Positions 55,404 through 62,630 of a stretch of 64,000 bases of DNA are shown piece by piece. Numbering within the stretch: position 1 is the stretch's first letter; each line of letters starts with the position of its first letter. The notes under the pieces are model-generated. The model made no database searches. It was not told where the DNA came from and was given only the letters and a program-made list of their open reading frames with translations. Source of the DNA: Alphaproteobacteria bacterium (GTDB lineage Bacteria > Pseudomonadota > Alphaproteobacteria > Rhodobacterales > Rhodobacteraceae); NCBI GenBank assembly GCA_030425145.1, contig JAUHVK010000013.1, positions 1-64,000 on the forward strand, given 5' to 3'. A program made the position numbers and the translations under genes.

Positions 55404-57932
55404 ATGCTTGCCTTTGACGACTTTCAGGTTGAGACCTTTCTGCGCACAGGGGAGCACGAGACAGCCCTGCGCGCGGAATTCGGAGACGCGCTTTACGAAG
55501 AACTGACGCAACTTGCGCAGGAAGCTGGGCGCAAAGCACCCCTGTTCGAAGCCCGGCGGCGCAAGGTGTTCATCTTGCCCGGCATCATGGGTTCGCGGCT
55601 GAGTGCGATCCGAAATGGGCAAGCCGATCTGGTCTGGATACACCCCTCCGATCTGGCGTCCGGCGGAATTGCCAAGCTCAAGTGGGGCGCGACCGTTGCC
55701 GCCACTGGCACGGTTCTGGCCCCCTATCTGCGGATGAAGCTGCGCCTGACGCTAGCCGGGTTCGATGCCGAGTTCATGCCCTTCGACTGGCGGCAATCCC
55801 CTGCCGTGACCGGCAAGATGTTGATCGACCGCATCCGTCATCGCGGGCTGAGCGACGTGTCCCTGGTCTGTCACTCGATGGGCGGGTTGGTCGCGCGCCA
55901 GATGGCGGCAGAGGATGGAGACCGCTCCGTGATCTCTCGGGTCGTGACCATAGGCACGCCGAACCACGGGTCATACGCGCCAGTGCAGGTGTTCGACCTG
56001 AGTCACGACATGCTGGGTCCACTTGGCTTTGCCGATCAGCTTCATGATCGTGAAACGATCGTTGAAAAATACCTGCGCGGATTTCCCGGACTGATCGAGA
56101 TGATGCCGGACCCGAACAAGCGACCGAATGAAACTTTCTTCACGCGTGGCTTCTGGCCGGAAGGCGCGGTGCCTCCGACCGCCAATGTCCTGCGCGCAGC
56201 GAAACTGGGGCGGGGCGATTTGCCGGAACCGGATGCGCGGTTTCACCAGATCATCGGCACCGGCGAAGAAACCGTTGTCGCTGCAAACAAGACGGCGGCG
56301 GGTTTTGTTTACCACTTGTCCTTTGACGGCGACGGAACCGTGCCGCGCGATCTGGCGGAAATGGGTAATGTCGCCCGCTACTACTGCGAAGGCACACATG
56401 GCTGGCTGTGCAACCGCTCTGACGTGATTGCCGCGAGCATCGACCTGATCGGAACAGGGGCCACCCACGCCCTGAATGACAGGCCCCGCATCAACGCAGT
56501 CGAACGCGCCATGCCTGATGTATTCAGCGCCGATCTGCGGCTTGAAACCATCTCGGCGTTGCCGCCCCTGCGCGAAACCGATTTTGCCGGTACGTTCCTT
56601 TCGGGTCAGGCCGATATCGCTGAACCAATTGGCGCAGTCATCTCGGATGCTCCAGCAACCGACCAAAACGCCTATCCCCGCTCCATCGTCGATGCGGCGA
56701 GCCTGCGGTGGAAAGCGTCGGATGCCGAGCGCAAGACGGTCATCCAGTCACAGCACGAGGCACGTCCGCTCAGCGCGGAAACACCCGAACGGATCGACGC
56801 CTACACGCGCCGCCTCTTGGCCATCGTAGACGCCGCAAGCGCAAATGGTCAGGGCCGCAAACTTAGCCGCGAGTTGGAAACAGCGCTCGAGAGTTTGGAA
56901 AAGGCCACTCCTGGTGTGCTTCCGCCGACTGGCCCCACAGCGGCGATTTTGGAACGGGTGATCGGCGAGGCTGAAGAATTCCTCTCAGTCATGTTCATCA
57001 AACGCGCCCTTGTCGCAGCCCGCGCCGTTGGGCGGATCGTGGCCACTGCGACCGGAGAGGGCTTTGGGACCGGGTTCCTGATCGCGCCGGGCGTCTTGAT
57101 GACGAACCATCATGTTCTGCAAAACCATTTCGCCGCCAGTCGGGCCTCGGTGCAGTTCCGCTTTGAGCTTGAGATCGACAGTCGGCAGACGACCGGTCAT
57201 TGCTTTACGCTGGAGCCGCAGCGCCTTTTCTACGCGAATGAACGGCTGGACATGGCCATCATAGCCGTGGCGCCGACAAGCGAGGATGGCGTCAGTCTTG
57301 AGGACTTCGGGTATTTGCCGCTGATCGGAGTCGAGGGCAAAATCCGCAAAGGCCAACCAGTCAACATCGTGCAGCACCCACTCGCGGGTCGAAAACAGGT
57401 GGTGTTCCGCGAAAGCCTTCTGACCGCCCTTCCCCCCGATAACGACCACGTCGCGCATTACACAGGCGACACACAGCCCGGTTCCTCTGGCGCGCCTGTT
57501 TTCAGCGATCTGTGGGAAGTTGTGGCGCTGCATCACTCCGGTGTGCCGGACCAGACGGAAACCGGACATTACGTGACGGTGGATGGCGGCATCTGGAACC
57601 CGTCTGTCGATCCGGACATGAAAACGGTCAAATGGATCGCGAACGAAGGTATCCGCGTGTCGCGGCTAGTTGCGCATCTCAAGACGCTTGCAGACCGCCT
57701 GTCGCGCGACGGAACGCCCGGAGCCGAACTCGTGGAAGACGTTCTCGCCGTTGGCCGGGACGCGGTTCACACAGGTGGGTTTCAGACACCACCTGCAAGC
57801 ACGTGGGAACGCGCGCCTGCGCCCCCCGGATCAGGGACATTCGCTGACCATAAAGCAGGCATCACGATCCCTGTCCGGTTCGACATTTCCTTCGCCTTTC
57901 CAGACCAGCCCCCTTTCCCCAACTCGTCCTAG
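55404..57932 (+). CDS. LCAT-like hydrolase fused to a trypsin-like protease
   Basis: An 842-residue two-enzyme fusion. The N-terminal alpha/beta hydrolase (about 50-345) resembles lecithin:cholesterol acyltransferase-type lipases: VFILPGIMGSRLS, nucleophile S158 in VCHSMGGLVA, Asp in DGDGTVPR (308 or 310) and H332 in CEGTHGW. A helical linker follows (about 360-540). The C-terminal domain (about 545-760) is a V8/trypsin-type protease: H570 in TNHHV, D616 in RLDMAII, S695 in GSSGAPVF. No signal peptide. ACAGGAGAAC precedes the ATG at 55404. Its own transcript or read-through past the upstream hairpin are both possible. Confidence 0.88.
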   Translation: MLAFDDFQVETFLRTGEHETALRAEFGDALYEELTQLAQEAGRKAPLFEARRRKVFILPGIMGSRLSAIRNGQADLVWIHPSDLASGGIAKLKWGATVAATGTVLAPYLRMKLRLTLAGFDAEFMPFDWRQSPAVTGKMLIDRIRHRGLSDVSLVCHSMGGLVARQMAAEDGDRSVISRVVTIGTPNHGSYAPVQVFDLSHDMLGPLGFADQLHDRETIVEKYLRGFPGLIEMMPDPNKRPNETFFTRGFWPEGAVPPTANVLRAAKLGRGDLPEPDARFHQIIGTGEETVVAANKTAAGFVYHLSFDGDGTVPRDLAEMGNVARYYCEGTHGWLCNRSDVIAASIDLIGTGATHALNDRPRINAVERAMPDVFSADLRLETISALPPLRETDFAGTFLSGQADIAEPIGAVISDAPATDQNAYPRSIVDAASLRWKASDAERKTVIQSQHEARPLSAETPERIDAYTRRLLAIVDAASANGQGRKLSRELETALESLEKATPGVLPPTGPTAAILERVIGEAEEFLSVMFIKRALVAARAVGRIVATATGEGFGTGFLIAPGVLMTNHHVLQNHFAASRASVQFRFELEIDSRQTTGHCFTLEPQRLFYANERLDMAIIAVAPTSEDGVSLEDFGYLPLIGVEGKIRKGQPVNIVQHPLAGRKQVVFRESLLTALPPDNDHVAHYTGDTQPGSSGAPVFSDLWEVVALHHSGVPDQTETGHYVTVDGGIWNPSVDPDMKTVKWIANEGIRVSRLVAHLKTLADRLSRDGTPGAELVEDVLAVGRDAVHTGGFQTPPASTWERAPAPPGSGTFADHKAGITIPVRFDISFAFPDQPPFPNSS

Positions 57933-58033
57933 GGGCGGCGCCTCTGGCTGGCACGCGATCGGGCCAGGCTGTTCCGCTTCGGACCAGCGAACCGGTCGCA
58001 ATTTCAAAACACATTTCAACAAGGACTTTAGAC

Positions 58034-59620
58034 ATGGCTAAATCAAAGAAAGAGGGCGTCGGCCACGTGCAGGAGAGCCCGAGCGATCCGATTTTCGTTC
58101 CGAATTTCGATGACATCGAGCACCTCAAGAAAAAGATGCTGCAGGAGGCGCTGACCCCTGATCGTCTGGACTACGACGACATCCGCGAGACGATATGCGG
58201 CGCCACTGACGACAGTCAGCCGGTGGAGCAATATGATGGCAGTCTTGGTGTCACCCGCTCGTTCGTCGATGCGCATCAGGCACCGGTCGGGGTGCTGCGC
58301 TGGCACACCAATCTCGCCAGCATCTACACCAACCCCGGCAATGTTGCCGGCCAGCGCTGGTGCACCGGAACACTGATCTCGGACAACCTGTTCCTGACGG
58401 CAGGCCATTGCTTTGACCAGACCGGTGGCGGCTGGAGCCGTCCGCGCATCAACGGCACGACCAACATCATCTCCTCCCAGGAAATCGCGACGCGGATGAA
58501 TGTGGAGTTCAACTTCCAGGTCGACAGCAACGGTGTTCAGCAAAGCCCGGTCTCCTTTGCCGTGGAAGAGCTGATCGAATACCGTCTGGATGGTCTCGAC
58601 TTTGCCATCGTGCGTCTGTCCGGCAATCCGGGCCAGCAGTTCGGCGTGACCCGTCTGGCCGAGGATGACGGCAATCAGGGCGACATGATCTGCATCATCG
58701 GCCACCCGGCCGGGCAACCAAAGCGGATCGAGGCCGGCCCCATCACCAGCTTCGAGGACTTCCGCGTCCGGTATAATGATATCGACACGCTGGGCGGCAA
58801 TTCCGGCTCGGGGATCCTGCGGGCTAGCGATGGCTGTATTGTCGGCATCCACACCAATGGCGGCTGTAACGCGGCGATGACCGGTTCGAACTTTGGCCTG
58901 CGCATCACCCGTGTTCGGGCGGCGTCGCCGACTATTCAGAGCATCGGCACGCATACCAATACGATCCGGGATATCCTGACCAGCCCGTCGGCAGATCAGA
59001 TCACAAGCATTTTGGCTGATCGTCTGACAACGGTGCGCGACGACCGGATCCATTCACTGCCTCAACTTGATCGGCCTCCGACAAATATCGTCCTCGACAG
59101 GCGTCCGACCAACATCATCGACGATCGCGGTCCGACGAACATCCTGCGGGATCTGCGGCCGACCTCCATCATTGATGACCGGAGGCCGACAAATGTCCTT
59201 TTGGACCGGGGCCCAACCAGCATCCTGGATGATCGAGGCCCAACCAATGTGCTGATGGACCAGGGCACCAACATCATCGCGGATCGCGGCACTAGCGCCA
59301 TTCTTGATCAGGGCACCGACCCCATCGGTGACCGCAAGGTCAGCGGACTCGACAAGCAGTTCTCGGACCGCATTCCGGATCGGCTTGGCGGTCTGATCAG
59401 TGGACGGTTCCGCGAAGGTGGCGCGATGCCCTTTGTCATGGCGACGCCGCATCACGCGGCGGGCGCGATGGCCGGGTTGCAGCAGACCTATACCGGCGAT
59501 GCCGAAGCGCAGCAGATCGAAGAGCTGGTGGTCTACTACGAAGAGCTCTCGGCGATGGCCGAGGAGATCCTGGCCGAGATGGCCGAGATCGAAGCGCTGT
59601 TCGACGATTCCGAAAGCTGA
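58034..59620 (+). CDS. Trypsin-like protease with Asp/Thr nine-residue repeat array
   Basis: A 528-residue protein. Residues about 75-305 are a trypsin-fold protease with H125 in TAGHC, D189 in LDFAIV and S257 in GGNSGSG, plus Cys pairs suggesting disulfides. From about 319 to 439 a repeat array follows: seven regular 9-residue units of the form xDRxPTNIx (345-407), then four degenerate 8-residue units (408-439), with faint related units before. The C-terminal 90 residues contain MPFVMATPHH and an acidic helix (EELSAMAEEILAEMAEIEAL). There is no classical signal peptide. The next gene is an ATP-grasp ligase, so the array is a candidate substrate. Confidence 0.88.
   Translation: MAKSKKEGVGHVQESPSDPIFVPNFDDIEHLKKKMLQEALTPDRLDYDDIRETICGATDDSQPVEQYDGSLGVTRSFVDAHQAPVGVLRWHTNLASIYTNPGNVAGQRWCTGTLISDNLFLTAGHCFDQTGGGWSRPRINGTTNIISSQEIATRMNVEFNFQVDSNGVQQSPVSFAVEELIEYRLDGLDFAIVRLSGNPGQQFGVTRLAEDDGNQGDMICIIGHPAGQPKRIEAGPITSFEDFRVRYNDIDTLGGNSGSGILRASDGCIVGIHTNGGCNAAMTGSNFGLRITRVRAASPTIQSIGTHTNTIRDILTSPSADQITSILADRLTTVRDDRIHSLPQLDRPPTNIVLDRRPTNIIDDRGPTNILRDLRPTSIIDDRRPTNVLLDRGPTSILDDRGPTNVLMDQGTNIIADRGTSAILDQGTDPIGDRKVSGLDKQFSDRIPDRLGGLISGRFREGGAMPFVMATPHHAAGAMAGLQQTYTGDAEAQQIEELVVYYEELSAMAEEILAEMAEIEALFDDSES
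59066..59254 (+). repeat. Seven 27-base repeat units encoding xDRxPTNIx
   Basis: The protein units are LDRPPTNIV, LDRRPTNII, DDRGPTNIL, RDLRPTSII, DDRRPTNVL, LDRGPTSIL and DDRGPTNVL. Degenerate units extend it to about 58988-59350. Thr is invariant in all seven and Asp at position 2 is invariant. Synonymous codons differ strongly between units, so selection acts on the peptide. Confidence 0.95.
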
Positions 59621-59628
59621 AGACACAC

Positions 59629-59653
59629 GGAAAGGGCCAACCCGGCCCTTTCC
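59629..59653 (+). terminator. Hairpin between the repeat protease and ATP-grasp genes
   Basis: GGAAAGGGCC (59629-59638), loop AACCC, GGCCCTTTCC (59644-59653). There is no T-run. It sits between the stop and the next ribosome site and could attenuate expression of the ligase relative to its neighbour, as expected for a substrate–enzyme pair. Confidence 0.65.
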
Positions 59654-59678
59654 GACTTCCCCCGACAGGAGATTTCCC

Positions 59679-60719
59679 ATGATCCTCATTCTTTCCAGTG
59701 ATGACGACGTTCACGCACGCCAGGTCATGCACCACATCGCGGAACGCGGGCACAGCGCCACGCTTCTCAACCTCGCCGATTTCCCCAAGGACGCGAATCT
59801 GATCTTCGAGGCAGGCCAGTCCAAGTCCCGCCGTGAGATGCACTATAGGGGCAAGACGATTGACCTTTCCAAAGTGTCCTCCGTCTGGTGGCGCCGCCCG
59901 CAGCCCTACGGCATACACCCGGACGTGACTGATCCCGTTCTCGACAATTTCGCCATCCGCGAAGTCGACGAGGCCATCCAAGGTCTCTGGCTCTCACTTG
60001 ATGCAGAATGGATCAACGTGCCCCGCCGCGATGAAGACGCCAGCCGCAAGGCATGGCAGCTTGATGTGGCGCGATCGGTTGGCCTGACCGTGCCCCGCAC
60101 ACTTATCACCACGGATCCCGAGGCGGCCCGCACGTTTATCGACCGCGAAGGGGTAGACCGTACGATCTACAAGCCATTTCAAGGCAGCGAGGATGCCTGG
60201 CGCGAAACGCGGCTTCTCAAGCTCGAAGAATTGGAAAAGATCGACGCCGTGAAATACGCGCCGGTGATTTTTCAGGAGTACATCGAAGCCACCTGCGATC
60301 TGCGTGTGACCGTTGTCGGCGAACAGATCTTTGCCGCCGCCATAGACAGTCAAAAGGCCGCCTATCGCGTCGATTTCCGCATGGACATGAACGTGGCGAT
60401 AACGCCCACGACGCTGGCCCCGGAAACCGAGATGGGCATACGCAAACTGATGAAAGCCTTGGACCTCACCTATGGAGCCATCGACTTCCGTCGACGCCCA
60501 AATGGCGAAGAAGTGTTCCTCGAAATCAATCCGGCTGGCCAATGGCTGTTTGTCGAAGACCAGACCGGCCAACCGATTGGCAAAGCAGTGGCGGATTGCC
60601 TGATCGACCGGGTCAGAACGGATAGCATTCCAAGGCTAACCCATCCTTTGATGAACACTATTCCGATGCCGCCCGCGACGTCTGCGGTCAGAACAAACCA
60701 GACCGTCGCCGCGAGATGA
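59679..60719 (+). CDS. ATP-grasp ligase, graspetide maturase-like (MvdC/MvdD type)
   Basis: A 346-residue ATP-grasp protein resembling ribosomal-peptide maturases of the microviridin/graspetide group. The N-terminal domain has the family-like VWWRRPQPYG (about 69-78). ATP-grasp features are YKPF (Lys165), FQEYIEATCDLRVTVVG (about 198-214) and the metal-binding LEINPAGQWLF (Glu282, Asn284). Such enzymes join Ser/Thr or Lys side chains to Asp/Glu in precursor peptides. ACAGGAG precedes the ATG at 59679; the longer frame to 59400 lies in the protease gene and is a shadow. Alternative roles are a RimK-like amino-acid ligase. Its 3' end overlaps the convergent permease gene. Confidence 0.85.
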   Translation: MILILSSDDDVHARQVMHHIAERGHSATLLNLADFPKDANLIFEAGQSKSRREMHYRGKTIDLSKVSSVWWRRPQPYGIHPDVTDPVLDNFAIREVDEAIQGLWLSLDAEWINVPRRDEDASRKAWQLDVARSVGLTVPRTLITTDPEAARTFIDREGVDRTIYKPFQGSEDAWRETRLLKLEELEKIDAVKYAPVIFQEYIEATCDLRVTVVGEQIFAAAIDSQKAAYRVDFRMDMNVAITPTTLAPETEMGIRKLMKALDLTYGAIDFRRRPNGEEVFLEINPAGQWLFVEDQTGQPIGKAVADCLIDRVRTDSIPRLTHPLMNTIPMPPATSAVRTNQTVAAR

Positions 60720-61563
60720 CAACCAGCATCAGAATGGTGACCAGATACGGCAAGCTCGACAGCACTTGCGAGGGCAGACCCACGCCCATCGCTTGGGCTG
60801 TCAGCTCGCCTAAGGACAGGATGCCGAAAAGCAGCGCGCCGAAGGCCACCCGCCCGGTTTGCCACGTGCCGAAAACCACCAGCGCCAGTGCGATCCAACC
60901 GCGCCCGGCGATCATGCCGTCAGCCCAAAGCGGCGTGTAAACGGTAGAGGCATAAGCCCCTGCCAACCCGCACATAGCGCCCCCGAAAGCCACGGCACAT
61001 AACCGAATCAGAACCACCGGGTAGCCAATGGACCGCGCTGCATCCGCGTTTTCGCCCACCGCCGCGATGATGAGACCCAACTTGGTGCGGTTAAGCACCC
61101 ACCAAAGCGCAATGCTGCCTAAGACCGCCAACCAGACCACAATGTCCTGCGTCAGAAGTGTCGGCCCGATCAGGGGAATGTCCGACAGACCCGGAATGTC
61201 GATCTTGGGCAAGCCACTGATGGTCCGACTTTCATAGGACTTGCCGAAGAGCGCCGACAGTCCAAGTCCCAGAACGCCAATGGCCAAACCTGCAGCCACT
61301 TCGTTGGCCTTCACGCCAATCACGAGGATCGCAAAGAACATCGCAACAACCGTGCTGATCAGGGCTGCGGCGGCGAAACCTAGAGTGTGTGATCCGGTAT
61401 GGAAGACACAGATGAACGCAATCGCAGCACCAATCGCCATCATGCCTTCCAGCCCGAGGTTCAGAAGGCCAGTCTTTTCGACGACCATCTCTCCCAGTGC
61501 GGCCAGAAGCAGCGGGAGGGACGCGGCGAGCGTGCCCGCTAGAAGAAATTCCAGCCCGCTCAT
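60688..61563 (-). CDS. Nucleoside-type ABC transporter permease
   Basis: A 291-residue branched-chain/ribose-like (BPD_transp_2) permease with about nine hydrophobic helices. LLNLGLEGMMAIGA and GENADAARSIGYPV are typical of the YufQ/NupQ-type nucleoside permeases. It starts 4 bases inside the preceding permease gene (ATGA). Its stop lies 32 bases inside the end of the convergent ATP-grasp gene, with no terminator between them. Confidence 0.9.
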   Translation of the reverse strand: MSGLEFLLAGTLAASLPLLLAALGEMVVEKTGLLNLGLEGMMAIGAAIAFICVFHTGSHTLGFAAAALISTVVAMFFAILVIGVKANEVAAGLAIGVLGLGLSALFGKSYESRTISGLPKIDIPGLSDIPLIGPTLLTQDIVVWLAVLGSIALWWVLNRTKLGLIIAAVGENADAARSIGYPVVLIRLCAVAFGGAMCGLAGAYASTVYTPLWADGMIAGRGWIALALVVFGTWQTGRVAFGALLFGILSLGELTAQAMGVGLPSQVLSSLPYLVTILMLVVISRRRSGLF

Positions 61564-62630
61564 GCAGGCACCTTACGGTCAAACTCGATGCGGAAACGGA
61601 TCAGCGTAAAGGTCAGCAGGTAGAAGAACAGAAGCAGCCCCTGGAACACCTCGACCGCCGCAACGGGAAGCCCAGCGGATACGGTGGCATTGTCGCCGCC
61701 GATATAGATCACCGAAATCAGGAAGCTCGACGCGATGATTCCCAGCGGATTTAACCCGCCGACATAAGCGACGATGATTGCGGCGTAGCCGTAACCAGAA
61801 GTGACCGAACGTTGGAGTTGCCCCAATGGTCCGGCGACTTCGCTGGCCCCGGCGATCCCCGCCGCGAGGCCGCCCAACCCCAGACCCAGCCACACCATGC
61901 GCGAGGCAGAGAACCCGGCGTAAAGTGCGGCGCGGGGGGCCAACCCGGCGGTGCGTAGCTGATAGCCTCGGAAGTGGTGCTGCATCATCAGGTAGGCAAA
62001 GACGCTGGCCAGCAGCGAAAAGATAAGTGAGATGTTTGTCCGCGTCCCGTCAAAAAGAATCGGTAGCATCGCGTTGTCGGGGAACATAACTGTCTGCGGA
62101 AAATTGAACCCGCGAGGGTCTTTCCACGGGCCGAGAAGAAGGTAGTTCAGAATCTGCACAGCGATCAGCGCCATCATCAGCGTGACAAGGATTTCCGACG
62201 CGCCGAACCGGGTGCGCAAGGCAGCTGCGATCAAAGCATAGACCGTGCCGCCCAACGCCCCAAAGGCGATCATTGCGGGCAGCATCAACGGAAAATCCCC
62301 ATCGGGGAAATAGACCGGCAGTGCGGACGCGCAGAGCGCACCGACGATGAACTGCCCCTCTGCGCCGATATTAAAGACGTTCGCGCGGAACCCGATGGCC
62401 AACCCCTGCGCGATCAATAGCAGTGGCGCCATCTTCAGCAGGACTTCGGAAAAGCTGTACCAACTCAGAAACGGTTTGAGCAGCAGCGCATACAACGCAG
62501 CACCGGCGTCTTTGCCCAGCGCGGCAAAGAGCACGAGGCTCGCCACACAGGTAAAGACCAGCGCCAGAACGGGCGCGGTGAACATTGCAAGGCGCGAGGC
62601 GGTGTCGCGGCGGATCAGTCGGAATTTCAC
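61560..62630 (-). CDS. Nucleoside-type ABC transporter permease
   Basis: A 356-residue partner permease of the YufP/NupP type, with GLAIGFRANVFNIGAEGQFI as a diagnostic stretch. It starts with GTG at 62630, overlapping the ATPase stop (GTGA); the longer frame to 62849 is a shadow inside the ATPase gene. The two different permeases form a heterodimer with the next gene. Confidence 0.9.
   Translation of the reverse strand: MKFRLIRRDTASRLAMFTAPVLALVFTCVASLVLFAALGKDAGAALYALLLKPFLSWYSFSEVLLKMAPLLLIAQGLAIGFRANVFNIGAEGQFIVGALCASALPVYFPDGDFPLMLPAMIAFGALGGTVYALIAAALRTRFGASEILVTLMMALIAVQILNYLLLGPWKDPRGFNFPQTVMFPDNAMLPILFDGTRTNISLIFSLLASVFAYLMMQHHFRGYQLRTAGLAPRAALYAGFSASRMVWLGLGLGGLAAGIAGASEVAGPLGQLQRSVTSGYGYAAIIVAYVGGLNPLGIIASSFLISVIYIGGDNATVSAGLPVAAVEVFQGLLLFFYLLTFTLIRFRIEFDRKVPA

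Noticed and set aside
59066-59254. RTX-type calcium repeats in the protease
   Set aside because: Units lack GGxGxD; the pattern is xDRxPTNIx, so type I secretion cannot be inferred from it.
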